A program made the translations under genes and the position numbers. Of a stretch of 64,000 bases of DNA, positions 17,937 through 26,728 are shown piece by piece (positions within the stretch are counted from its first letter, which is position 1; every line of letters begins with the position of its first letter). Source of the DNA: a bacterium 0.1xD8-71 (GTDB taxonomy: Bacteria > Bacillota > Clostridia > Lachnospirales > Lachnospiraceae); NCBI GenBank assembly GCA_003612405.1, contig RAYR01000015.1, positions 62,001 through 126,000 of the forward strand. The letters run 5' to 3'. The notes under the pieces were generated by a model. The model worked only from the letters and a program-made list of their open reading frames with translations. It had not been told where the DNA came from and did not search any database.

Positions 17937-19310
17937 ATGAACAGGCAGACAGGACGGTTGGAATTTAAACTGGGAGCTTTTGGCAGGCTGGTACCGCTTC
18001 TTACGGCAGCCTGCATGATTTTGTGGGCCGCATGCAGCCAGTCTAATGTGAACGGCTATGTGATAGCCTTTTTTGCGGCGCTTGTTGTGGGCGCTCTTTT
18101 TGCCAGAGATGATAAGGCTTATGGTGAGGCGATTGTCTATGGATTATGTAAACCAATGTTCGCGGTGATCGTGCTGGCGGTGATGCTGGCGGCAGTTTCC
18201 GGGAAGCTGATTTCTGCGAGCGGTATGGTGCAGACCATTGCCAATTATGTGGTGGCTGTCGGGCTTACCGGCAGATGGTTTGTGGCGGCGGCTTTTTTGA
18301 TTACCTGCCTGCTGGCATTTTCCACAGGCACATCGGTGGGGACTTATTTTGTGGTCATCCCGATTCTGTTCCCGGTGGGGGTCATGGCCGGGGCGGCACC
18401 GCAGTATATGCTTGGCGCTATTGTATCGGGGGCTGCTTTTGGGGACAATCTGGGCCCTATCTCTGACACAACCATCGCTTCTTCCTCCACCCAGCACGCA
18501 GACTTAGGGACGGTGGTCAGGACAAGGATGCGTTACAGTATTCCGGCGGCAGTAGGTGCTCTTGTTCTTTTCCTGCTCTTTACCAGGACAGGAGAGGACA
18601 GGCTGTTGGATGAGACCATGCAGGAGGCGGCAGTCAGGCCGCTTAGTCTGATCATGCTGGTGGTGCCGGTTACCATTGTGGCACTCTGTCTGCTGCGGAA
18701 ACACTTGATTACGGCCCTGTCTTATGGGATTCTGGCGGGTGCGGCAGCCGGACTGGTGAGCGGCATCTACAGGGTAGAAGATCTGGTGGCTTTTCCGGGC
18801 GGTTTTGCCGTATCGGGTCTGGTGACGGAGGCCATCGGCGGGACGGCGGGGACGGTGGCCATGCTGATTGCTGTTTTCGCCCTGCTTGGTGTTATGGAAA
18901 AGAGCGGTTTGTTTGAAGAAGTGGGGACTCTGTTGCAGCGTTTTGCCCAAAGTGAACGGAGTACGGAGGCAACCATTGTACTCTCAACGGGAATTTTAAG
19001 TATGATTACAGGTGTTATATCTGTGGCAATCGTGGCCCTGGGGGATCTGGTAAATGAGATCGGAGAACAGGCGGGCGTGGATCGTTACCGCAGGGCGAAT
19101 CTCTTAGACTGTACGGGATGTGTGTTCTGCTTTCTGGCACCCTGGACAGTGCATTGTGTGATCCCGGCGCAGCAGTCGGCGCAGTTCGGGGAAGCGTTTG
19201 CGGTAGCACCGGCACAGATTCCTTTCGTGAACTATTATTCCATCTGTATGTTGGTGATTCTGGTAATCGCTATTGTTACCGGATATGGAAGAAGGTCTCC
19301 CGAGGCATAG
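17937..19310 (+). CDS. NhaC-type Na+/H+ antiporter
   Basis: A 457-residue polytopic membrane protein with about eleven hydrophobic segments. The NhaC-family hallmarks are TCLLAFSTGTSVGTYFVVIPIL and SGAAFGDNLGPISDTTIASSS, the latter holding the conserved Asp residues of ion-coupled antiporters. The exact substrate (Na+/H+, or an exchange such as malate/lactate in MleN) cannot be read from sequence. ATG 17937 follows TGGGGGAATCT. The gene sits between spoIVB and the Spo0A-like gene with 82- and 109-base gaps; nothing ties it to sporulation other than position. Confidence 0.82.
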   Translation: MNRQTGRLEFKLGAFGRLVPLLTAACMILWAACSQSNVNGYVIAFFAALVVGALFARDDKAYGEAIVYGLCKPMFAVIVLAVMLAAVSGKLISASGMVQTIANYVVAVGLTGRWFVAAAFLITCLLAFSTGTSVGTYFVVIPILFPVGVMAGAAPQYMLGAIVSGAAFGDNLGPISDTTIASSSTQHADLGTVVRTRMRYSIPAAVGALVLFLLFTRTGEDRLLDETMQEAAVRPLSLIMLVVPVTIVALCLLRKHLITALSYGILAGAAAGLVSGIYRVEDLVAFPGGFAVSGLVTEAIGGTAGTVAMLIAVFALLGVMEKSGLFEEVGTLLQRFAQSERSTEATIVLSTGILSMITGVISVAIVALGDLVNEIGEQAGVDRYRRANLLDCTGCVFCFLAPWTVHCVIPAQQSAQFGEAFAVAPAQIPFVNYYSICMLVILVIAIVTGYGRRSPEA

Positions 19311-19419
19311 TCATGCGATGCCTAAATGTTCCCCAGACACTGACTATTGTTTATAATGGAAATGAACCGGAAGAAAACAGAAGACGGTCAGTAGTAAAAG
19401 GGGAAAACGGAGGAAGCAA

Positions 19420-19938
19420 ATGGAGACATTAAATGTGACAGCGACACGGGATCAGGAGCAGTTTTACCGGATTATAAATAATCTGATAAGCACGAATAAA
19501 GAATTCCAGATTATGATTACCGTTCCGTCCGCAGAGACGGATCAGATGGCAGCAGGAGCTGTGCCGGCCGTGACGGAATCTGTCGTAAGAGATCTGGAAA
19601 AGGATGTGACGGATATGATTCATGAGATTGGTGTACCTGCGCATATCAAGGGATATCAGTATCTGCGGGAAGCCATCATGATGTCGGTAGAAGATGTGGA
19701 GATGCTTGGTTCCATCACCAAGATCCTGTATCCAACCATCGCCAAGAAGTATCAGACCACACCCAGCCGGGTGGAGCGTGCCATCAGACATGCCATCGAG
19801 GTGGCATGGTCCAGAGGGAGGATGGAGACACTGGATGCGCTTTTTGGATATACGATCAACACAGGGAAAGGTAAGCCGACCAACTCGGAATTTATTGCCC
19901 TGATTGCGGATAAAATCAGATTACAATATCGCCGTTAA
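19420..19938 (+). CDS. Receiver-less Spo0A-type DNA-binding protein
   Basis: Residues about 58-170 are an excellent match to the Spo0A effector domain, which binds 0A boxes: [57 protein letters not shown] and [17 protein letters not shown]. The N-terminal 57 residues are not a response-regulator receiver: no acidic pocket, no phospho-accepting Asp, and less than half the length needed (172 residues against about 265 for full Spo0A). The start is clear, ATG 19420 with GGAGG six bases before it, and only 109 bases separate it from the antiporter gene, so no receiver can be hidden upstream. It may be a phosphorylation-independent regulator or a competitor of Spo0A. The gene sits where spo0A normally follows spoIVB. 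Confidence 0.88.
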   Translation: METLNVTATRDQEQFYRIINNLISTNKEFQIMITVPSAETDQMAAGAVPAVTESVVRDLEKDVTDMIHEIGVPAHIKGYQYLREAIMMSVEDVEMLGSITKILYPTIAKKYQTTPSRVERAIRHAIEVAWSRGRMETLDALFGYTINTGKGKPTNSEFIALIADKIRLQYRR

Positions 19939-19958
19939 TTTTCAAAATAATCCTTTTA

Positions 19959-19987
19959 TTGCCACGCAAAATATTGTATACTATGGT
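19959..19987 (+). promoter_or_regulatory. Candidate promoter for glgA
   Basis: TTGCCA (19959-19964), a 17-base spacer and TATGGT (19982-19987), about 60 bases before the glgA start. The -35 is one mismatch from consensus, the -10 two. Confidence 0.4.
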
Positions 19988-20045
19988 GTAGGAGCTCGTG
20001 CGCGCTACCCATGCAGAGCTGGCAATTTATAGTTGGAGGGTTATC

Positions 20046-21491
20046 ATGAAAAAAATATTATTTGTTGCATCAGAGGGCGTACCTTTTATTAAAACAGGCG
20101 GGTTGGCTGATGTGGTAGGTTCCTTACCCAAATGTATTGATAAGGAATATTTTGATGTGAGAGTCATACTCCCCAAGTATACCTGTATGAAGCAGGAGAT
20201 GAAGGATAAACTCACATACAAAACGCATTTTTACATGGATTTTCATTGGAAAGAAGAGTACGTGGGTATTTTAGAGGCCGAGGTAGACGGCGTGAAGTAT
20301 TACTTCATTGACAATGAGAGCTATTTTAACGGTTTTCAGCCCTATAGTGACAATGCTTTATTCGAGATAGAGAAATATTCCTTTTTCTGTAAAGCAGCAC
20401 TGTGTATCCTGCCGGTGATTGACTTTAGGCCGGACCTGATTCACTGTCATGACTGGCAGACCGGTCTGATTCCGGTATATTTGAAGGAACGTTTCCAGGG
20501 CGGTGAGTTCTACAGAGGCATCAAGACCGTGATGACGATCCATAACCTGAAGTTCCAGGGGAAATGGAGTGTGAAGGAGGTTAAGGAGATTACCGGACTT
20601 CCCGGTTACTTCTTCACAGCGGACAAACTGGAGGCCTATAAGGATGCCAATCTCTTAAAGGGCGGCCTGGTGTATGCAGATGCAATCACCACGGTCAGCG
20701 ATACCTATGCGGAGGAAATCAAGACTGCTTTCTATGGCGAAGGGCTGAACGGTCTGTTGTGCGCCAGGGCCGGAGACCTGCGCGGTATCGTGAACGGAAT
20801 TGACTATGAGGAGTTTAATCCGGAGACGGATAAAAATATTGAGTTTCAATATAATGCCATTAATTTCCGTAAGGAAAAGATTAAGAATAAGCGTGCGCTT
20901 CAGGCGGAGCTGGGGTTAAATCAGGATGACAAGACGATGCTCATCGGCATTGTATCCAGATTGACGGGACAGAAGGGATTCGATCTGATCGCTTATGTGA
21001 TGGATGAGCTTTGTCAGGATAATGTACAGATTGTTGTGCTGGGCACCGGCGAAGAACAATATGAGAATATGTTCCGTCATTTTGACTGGAAATACCATGG
21101 CAAGGTTTCGGCGAATATTTATTATTCGGATGCCCTTTCCCATAAGATTTATGCAGCCAGCGATGCGTTCCTGATGCCGTCCTTATTTGAGCCTTGTGGA
21201 TTAAGTCAGTTGATGTCGCTGCGTTATGGAACTGTACCGATCGTACGGGAGACGGGTGGTCTGAAAGATACGGTACAGGCATACAATGAGTATGAGGGAA
21301 GCGGTACGGGCTTTAGCTTTACCAATTATAACGCCCATGAAATGCTGGGAACGATTCGTTACGCGGAGCATATTTACTACGATAAGAAACGGGAGTGGAA
21401 TAAGATCGTAGACAGAGGCATGGCGGCAGATTTCTCCTGGCAGGTATCGGCGAGAAAATATCAGGAAATGTATGATTGGCTGATCGGATAA
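20046..21491 (+). CDS. glgA: Glycogen synthase (ADP-glucose type)
   Basis: GT5 glucosyltransferase extending alpha-1,4-glucan from ADP-glucose. The 481-residue protein has the N-terminal nucleotide-sugar site [30 protein letters not shown], the second-domain start [15 protein letters not shown] and the C-terminal [27 protein letters not shown] region with the catalytic Glu. ATG 20046 follows TTGGAGGGTT. It is a lone glg gene: no glgB, glgC, glgD or glgP lies within the window. A terminator follows immediately. Confidence 0.96.
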   Translation: [481 protein letters not shown]

Positions 21492-21513
21492 AAGTCGTAA
21501 ACAGATATTCAGG

Positions 21514-21552
21514 AAACGGAAATAATCCATGTAGATGGATTGTTTCCGTTTT
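21514..21552 (+). terminator. Intrinsic terminator after glgA
   Basis: A long stem, AAACGGAAA-AATCCAT paired with ATGGATT-TTTCCGTTT, with a four-base loop and a short T run. Confidence 0.85.
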
Positions 21553-21587
21553 GCGCGCATAAACGGAAAGGAGTGGGTAGAAAGCAC

Positions 21588-23324
21588 ATGGAACAACCAA
21601 AGAAAAAAAATACCTTCGTGTTCCAGGCCGGCATCCTGGCGGCAGCCGGTATGCTTGTCAAGGTGATCAGCCTGATCTACAGGAGCCCGCTTCTTAGCAT
21701 CATCGGTATTGAAGGTAATGGCTATTACAGCGCAGCGATCAATATATATACGATTATTCTTCTCATTTCTTCTTACAGTATCCCCTCGGCGATTTCCAAG
21801 GTGATTGCCCAGAGACTTGCCTTTAAGGAATACCGCAATGCCCAGAGAGTATTTATCTGTGCGCTTTTTTATGTGCTTATTGTGGGCGGTACAGCTTCCA
21901 TTTTAACTTTTGTGGGAGCACCTTTGCTGGTGCGGGAGAACCCCAATGCGGTGGTGGCACTCAGGGTTCTTTCACCAACCATTTTCTTTTCCGGATTTCT
22001 GGGTGTTCTGCGGGGATATTTCCAGGCTCACAGTTCCATGCTGCATACTTCTATCTCCCAGGTCTTAGAACAGATCATGAACGCGGCAGTCAGTATCCTG
22101 GCAGCACATTTTCTGATTGGTCTGGTGATAGATGAAGACAGTACTACCCGTGCTGTTTACGGCTCTGCGGGCAGTGCGGTCGGAACCGGTGCCGGCGTGG
22201 TGACAGGGCTGCTTTTTATGTTTGCCATGTACCGGTTAAACCGGAAGATCATTCACAGGCGGGTGGAGCGGGACCAAAGCTGGCATGAGGAATCCTATCG
22301 GGAAATCTTTAAAGTTATTTTTACCATTGTCACGCCTTTCATTCTCAGCACATTTATTTATAACTGTTCCACGGTTATCAATATGACTATATATTATGAT
22401 ATTATGGATTTTAAGCATGTGGATGATGTGATAGCCTCCAATCATTATGGCATATTTGCTACTCAGGCGATTGCGGTGGTCAATATTCCCATAGCCATAG
22501 CCTCGGCAATGTCCTCGGCCATGATTCCCGGAATCTCGGCTTCTTTTGCCAGAGGAGGTTTTGAGCAGACCCGCAGGCAGGTTTCCAAGGCAATCCAGAT
22601 GACCATGCTGATTGCCATTCCGGCCATGGTAGGTATGGCGGTGCTTCCCAAACCGATCATGCAGTTCATTTTTCCCCAGAAGGAAGCCCTGGATATGGCA
22701 TCGGGACTTCTCGCGGCACTGGCGGTGACGATTGTGCTTTACGGTCTCTCGACCCTGACAAACGCGGTCTTGCAGGGAATCGGCAAGGTGAATACGCCGG
22801 TGTTCCATGCGGGGATTGCATTGGTGATCCAGGTAGTTGGTCTGGTATTATTACTTTTTTATACAGATCTGGATCTTTATGCCCTGGCCTGCGCCAACAT
22901 TATTTATTCTCTGGTAATGTGTCTGCTCAACCAGTGGTCAGTCCGCAGAAATCTTGATTATCGGATGGATATTGTAAAAATGTTCTTGAAACCGCTCTTT
23001 TCGGCGATGCTGATGGGGGCTGTGGCTTTTGGTGTCTATCATGGGCTGATGCTCCTGATACCGGTGAGCCGGGTGGTATTGCTTGTGGCTATCGGTGTGG
23101 GCGCCTGTGTTTACTTTGCAATTCTTCTGTTGATAGGCGGTGTGAGTGAAGAAGAACTTGCGGCTTTTCCCAAAGGAATGTTGCTGGTTCACCTGGCACA
23201 TAAGCTGCATCTTCTGCCGGAGGGAACAAAACGAAAGCGCGTGAAAAAGAAAAAAAGGCGCAGACGCAGGAAAAAATCCAGGAACGGCAAAACAAAAAGA
23301 AATCCCGGAAGAAAGAATAAATGA
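21588..23324 (+). CDS. SpoVB/MurJ-like lipid flippase of the polysaccharide-export family
   Basis: A 578-residue membrane protein of the MOP exporter superfamily, with about fourteen hydrophobic segments. It opens with FQAGILAAAGMLVKVISLIYRSPL, the typical SpoVB/MurJ start, and has YFQAHSSMLHTSISQVLEQ near residue 165. Such proteins flip lipid-linked precursors; SpoVB is needed for spore cortex. Which lipid is moved is not known. Odd: the last 33 residues form a very basic tail (Lys/Arg runs such as RVKKKKRRRRRKKS) that the family usually lacks. ATG 21588 is preceded by AAAGGAGTGGG at a somewhat long distance. Its stop is inside a strong terminator. Confidence 0.88.
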   Translation: MEQPKKKNTFVFQAGILAAAGMLVKVISLIYRSPLLSIIGIEGNGYYSAAINIYTIILLISSYSIPSAISKVIAQRLAFKEYRNAQRVFICALFYVLIVGGTASILTFVGAPLLVRENPNAVVALRVLSPTIFFSGFLGVLRGYFQAHSSMLHTSISQVLEQIMNAAVSILAAHFLIGLVIDEDSTTRAVYGSAGSAVGTGAGVVTGLLFMFAMYRLNRKIIHRRVERDQSWHEESYREIFKVIFTIVTPFILSTFIYNCSTVINMTIYYDIMDFKHVDDVIASNHYGIFATQAIAVVNIPIAIASAMSSAMIPGISASFARGGFEQTRRQVSKAIQMTMLIAIPAMVGMAVLPKPIMQFIFPQKEALDMASGLLAALAVTIVLYGLSTLTNAVLQGIGKVNTPVFHAGIALVIQVVGLVLLLFYTDLDLYALACANIIYSLVMCLLNQWSVRRNLDYRMDIVKMFLKPLFSAMLMGAVAFGVYHGLMLLIPVSRVVLLVAIGVGACVYFAILLLIGGVSEEELAAFPKGMLLVHLAHKLHLLPEGTKRKRVKKKKRRRRRKKSRNGKTKRNPGRKNK

Positions 23325-23367
23325 TTGTCCGACGGCTCATACTGTAAAGGACAATCATTTATTTTTT
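23319..23367 (+). terminator. Terminator overlapping the flippase stop codon
   Basis: AAATGATTGTCC pairs with GGACAATCATTT across a 20-base loop, followed by ATTTTTT. The stem includes the TGA stop (23322-23324). It insulates the small coat-like genes that follow. Confidence 0.85.
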
Positions 23368-23380
23368 AGGAGGGAAGAAT

Positions 23381-23566
23381 ATGGCAAACTTATCAGAGCT
23401 GGACTTACAGAACCTTCGTCATCTTATGGGCGGCTATGATGTAACACACTGCAAGATGAAAGAATATGCAGAGTGTGCATCTGACACCAAAGTGAAGCAG
23501 TTCTTTGAGAAAGGCGCACAGTCGGCGATGCAGAACAAACAGCAGTTGATGGAGTTTTTACAGTAA
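23381..23566 (+). CDS. Small CotF-like protein
   Basis: A 61-residue acidic/helical protein. Residues 3-16 (NLSELDLQNLRHLM) resemble the start of CotF/ferritin-like spore coat proteins, and KMKEYAECASD looks like the next helix. It is directly followed by a longer CotF-like gene, so the pair may be one functional unit. ATG 23381 is preceded by TAGGAGGG. Function in the coat is inferred only from resemblance and neighbourhood. Confidence 0.6.
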   Translation: MANLSELDLQNLRHLMGGYDVTHCKMKEYAECASDTKVKQFFEKGAQSAMQNKQQLMEFLQ

Positions 23567-23602
23567 CAGGGTAATGATGATCACAGCAGAAAGGAGTCTA
23601 TC

Positions 23603-23863
23603 ATGCAGTTGAATGAAAAGACAATGGTAGCAGATACTCTGACGGGTATCAACGGAGAACTGGTGCGTTTCGGAGAGATGATCGCCCAGACAGAGAATAA
23701 GGATCTGAAGCAGACTTTGAAGCAGTTTCGTAATGCCTGTGAGCAGTCACAGGAGGAACTGTACCAGATCGCACGGGAGAAATCTTATTATGTGCCGGCA
23801 GCAAAAGCCACACAGGCAGAGATCGATCATGTGAAGGATCTGTTTTCCTCAAAGACTTTGTAG
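23603..23863 (+). CDS. CotF family spore coat-like protein
   Basis: An 86-residue, largely helical protein. The segments VADTLTGINGELVRFGEMIAQ and LKQFRNACEQSQEELYQIA are as seen in CotF-type proteins, and YYVPAAKATQAEIDHVKDLF gives the usual C-terminal end. ATG 23603 follows GAAAGGAG. With the 61-residue gene 36 bases upstream it forms a small transcription unit bounded by two terminators (23319-23367 and 23907-23943). Confidence 0.7.
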   Translation: MQLNEKTMVADTLTGINGELVRFGEMIAQTENKDLKQTLKQFRNACEQSQEELYQIAREKSYYVPAAKATQAEIDHVKDLFSSKTL

Positions 23864-23906
23864 GAACAATCTGGCTGAGGATAAACAGCGGCAAAATAAA
23901 AAAGGA

Positions 23907-23943
23907 CAAACAGACAGGCTTCGTGAAAGGTCTGTCTGTTTTT
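23907..23943 (+). terminator. Terminator after the CotF-like pair
   Basis: AAACAGACAG pairs with CTGTCTGTTT around a 13-base loop and is followed by a T run. Confidence 0.85.
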
Positions 23944-24014
23944 GGGTTTGAAACCGGGGTGGTTTTATATTACTATAGTTGTGTGGAGTGTTTGGAGAGA
24001 TAACGGAGGTTTGC

Positions 24015-24899
24015 ATGAAAAAAACAGGGCGGTACTTTGTGCTTATTGCGGGGATGCTTATTTCATTAACAGGCTGTGCCGGGGCGGCGGGACAGCCGGA
24101 TGACAGCAGGACTGTTATTTCCGCAGATACAGCGGGCATAACAGGTGAGACGGACAGCATGTTGAGAATGACTTTTCTGGATACAGGGAAGTCGGACTGT
24201 ATTATCATAGAAACGAAAGATCATGTGGTGGTCAATGATGCGGCGGATGCCGATGATGCGGATCTGATCTGTGCATATCTTGACAGGCGGCAGGCAGAGA
24301 AGATTGATTATCTGATTCTGAGTCATTTTGATAAGGATCACATCGGCAGCGCGGCGGTGCTGCTTTCAGAATATGAAGTGGGGTGTGTACTGATGCCGGA
24401 GCATGAGAAGGATTCAGAAGCATACCAGGCCCTGACAGAGGCGCTTATACAGGTAAAAACAGAGGAGAGGCGTCTGGTGAAGGATTACAGCTTCACATTG
24501 GACGGCATTGAATTTGTGGTGGATGCACCGGATGAGGATGATTATGAGGACGACAATAATTATTCCCTGATTACGACAGTGAACTGTGGGGAAACCGGCT
24601 TTTTGCTGATGGGAGATGCCTTGAAAAAGCGAACCGGTGAATTTATGGAATCTGAGGCCGGCGAAGAGCATTATGATCTGATCAAGATGCCGCATCACGG
24701 GGATTATAATAAGAAACTGCCGGATCTGTTTGAGATAGCGAGGCCGGATTATGTAATCCTGACAGCCGGAAAGGAACGTGCCCGGGTGGACGATAAGACC
24801 ATAGAACTTATGATAAAGTCCGGCTGCCGGGTCTTATATACGGATGAGGGAACAGTCACAGTCCTGTCAGACGGCCGGACTGTGACGCTGATACAATAA
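24015..24899 (+). CDS. ComEC-like metallo-beta-lactamase-fold lipoprotein
   Basis: A 294-residue protein with a lipoprotein signal (MKKTGRYFVLIAG..., lipobox LTGC, Cys19). The rest is a metallo-beta-lactamase fold of the ComEC type: LSHFDKDHIGSA (H-x-D-x-D-H, as in ComEC), FLLMGD and MPHHGD, ending in a VILTAG beta strand. It lacks the membrane competence domain of ComEC. Free-standing proteins of this type are common in Clostridia and may be extracellular nucleases or phosphodiesterases; that is family-level inference. ATG 24015 has GGAGG before it. It converges on rqcH with only 41 bases between them. Confidence 0.82.
   Translation: MKKTGRYFVLIAGMLISLTGCAGAAGQPDDSRTVISADTAGITGETDSMLRMTFLDTGKSDCIIIETKDHVVVNDAADADDADLICAYLDRRQAEKIDYLILSHFDKDHIGSAAVLLSEYEVGCVLMPEHEKDSEAYQALTEALIQVKTEERRLVKDYSFTLDGIEFVVDAPDEDDYEDDNNYSLITTVNCGETGFLLMGDALKKRTGEFMESEAGEEHYDLIKMPHHGDYNKKLPDLFEIARPDYVILTAGKERARVDDKTIELMIKSGCRVLYTDEGTVTVLSDGRTVTLIQ
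24855..24886. other. Perfect 10-bp hairpin at the 3' end of the MBL gene
   Basis: GTCACAGTCC (24855-24864) and GGACTGTGAC (24877-24886) form a perfect stem with a 12-base loop inside the last codons. No T run follows, so it is not a standard terminator. It may slow 3' decay or help part the two convergent transcripts. Confidence 0.6.
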
Positions 24900-24940
24900 T
24901 CCTGGTGCAGGTGGATTCTACGGGGTGACAGACCCATGAT

Positions 24941-26728
24941 TCAGGAAAGTTCTTTCAGTCCCGAAATGTCGGTGTCGATTACCATGGAATAGTTGGTATA
25001 ATAGACCACAAATCCGGGTTTGGCACCGACCGGTTTTTTTACGTGTTTTTTCTGGATATAGTCAATTTCCACCTTATCCTGTTCCCGGCCTTTGGAATAG
25101 TAGGCAGCGAGTCTTGCAGCTTCCTCGAAGGCGCGGTCAGGAACTTCCTGTCCCTCCGTCTTTAGGATGACATGGGAGCCGGGCATCTGCTTGGCATGGA
25201 ACCACCAGTCTCCGCCGGAAGCAAATTTGAAGGTCAGATCATCGTTCTGGAAATTATTCTTGCCCACATACAGATGAAAACCGTCGCTGCTCAGATAGTG
25301 GAACGGTTTACTGGTAATCTTTACTTTTTTGGCGCCGCCTTTTCTGCGGATGTAGCCGCTTTCAATCAACTCTTCCTTGATCTGCACCAGATCATCTTCC
25401 TGTCTGGCGATGTCCAGGGCGGCGAGGATGGATTCCAAATGGGTAATCTCCTGTTTGACTTGTATGGTCAATTCTGACAGGGCTTCATGGGTTCTTTTGA
25501 GTTTTCCGTATTTATCAAAATATACTTTGGCATTTTCCTGTGGGGAAAGCGTGCTGTCCAGGGGAATGTCTATCATTTCATCGGTATAGTAATTGAGTGC
25601 TTTCAAAGATCTGGCACCTGGCTCCACATTGTAACCATAGGTGTTCAGCAGTTCGCCGTAAATTTTGTATTTATCCTTCTTTTCGGTATCCTGCATCTGT
25701 TTCATTTGCAGATCATATTTCTTTACATTGCGCTCTAAAGCAGTCTGTACAATTTTGCGCAGATCCGCAGATTTTTGCCGGATACGGGTTATGATGTTGC
25801 GCTGGGCATAATACTGCTCCAACAGAGTGCTGATGGAATCAAATGTTTGCGGCTGTTTGTCGGCATAGAGAGTCAGGGGAAGGGCAGAAAACTCTATGGG
25901 TCTGGATCCCTCGTAAATGATCATGGGAGTGAAGTCCCGGGATTTCACCTGTTCCATCATCTGGGTAAATGCGGTATGGACAGCAGTCAGACCTGGAGCG
26001 AAAGAAGGCAGATCCCCGGCAGTCTCATTCTGTGCACCGGCAGCCAGAACATTGGCCGGCAGATCGGCATCGACACCTGCCCTCCAGCAGATTTCCTGTG
26101 CAATGACAGGGGAGAGACCTGTGTAGCTGGTGTAAAGCGCCTTATACAGAGGCATGGGCTTTGCCTGCATCTTCGTGCGGAATGTTTCATATGAGAGAAG
26201 AGCATCATCCAGAGGATCTTCTTTATCCTGTGTCCTGGGGATAAAGTATGTCCTGCCCGGCAGTACTTCGCGCACAGAGCTGATCATACCGGAGATATGT
26301 TTGATGCTGTCGATGATCCTGTTATCCTGGTCACAGAAGATGATATTACTATGCTTGCCCATAATCTCCACGATCAGCTTTTTACGGCATACATCTCCCA
26401 GTTCATTTAAATGTTCCAGTTCCAGATGGATAATGCGCTCTAAACCGGGCTGTGTGACAGCCACAATCTTGGCGTTTTGCAGATGTTTGCGAAGCAGCAT
26501 ACAGAATCCCGGTGCGGTCAGGGGACTCTGTTTATTAGACTCTGTCAGATAGACCAGAGGCAGAGAGGCATCTGCCGATAGGAAGAGCCGGTACTGTGTG
26601 CTGTGGTTTTTGATGGTTAAAAGAAGTTCATCGCTTTCCGGCTGGGCAATCTTGTAGATGCGCCCGCCCGGAAGCGTTTTGTTTAGTTCGCTTGTAATAT
26701 TTGCAATGGTTATGCCGTCAAAAGCCAT
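24941..26728 (-). CDS. rqcH: RqcH (NFACT) ribosome quality control protein
   Basis: Binds stalled 50S subunits with peptidyl-tRNA and recruits tRNA-Ala to add C-terminal alanine tails. The 595-residue protein has NFACT-N (MAFDGITIANITSELNK, GGRIYKIAQP, FCMLLRKHLQ), a central coiled coil (about 290-450) and the NFACT-R domain (FHLYVGKNNFQNDDLTFKFA, WWFHAKQMPGSHVIL). Odd: at the position of the D97-R98 pair needed for tailing in B. subtilis, this protein has E97-R98 (GLERII). Older annotations call this family fibronectin-binding. The gene is isolated on the minus strand, with a two-hairpin repeat upstream. Confidence 0.95.
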   Translation of the reverse strand: MAFDGITIANITSELNKTLPGGRIYKIAQPESDELLLTIKNHSTQYRLFLSADASLPLVYLTESNKQSPLTAPGFCMLLRKHLQNAKIVAVTQPGLERIIHLELEHLNELGDVCRKKLIVEIMGKHSNIIFCDQDNRIIDSIKHISGMISSVREVLPGRTYFIPRTQDKEDPLDDALLSYETFRTKMQAKPMPLYKALYTSYTGLSPVIAQEICWRAGVDADLPANVLAAGAQNETAGDLPSFAPGLTAVHTAFTQMMEQVKSRDFTPMIIYEGSRPIEFSALPLTLYADKQPQTFDSISTLLEQYYAQRNIITRIRQKSADLRKIVQTALERNVKKYDLQMKQMQDTEKKDKYKIYGELLNTYGYNVEPGARSLKALNYYTDEMIDIPLDSTLSPQENAKVYFDKYGKLKRTHEALSELTIQVKQEITHLESILAALDIARQEDDLVQIKEELIESGYIRRKGGAKKVKITSKPFHYLSSDGFHLYVGKNNFQNDDLTFKFASGGDWWFHAKQMPGSHVILKTEGQEVPDRAFEEAARLAAYYSKGREQDKVEIDYIQKKHVKKPVGAKPGFVVYYTNYSMVIDTDISGLKELS

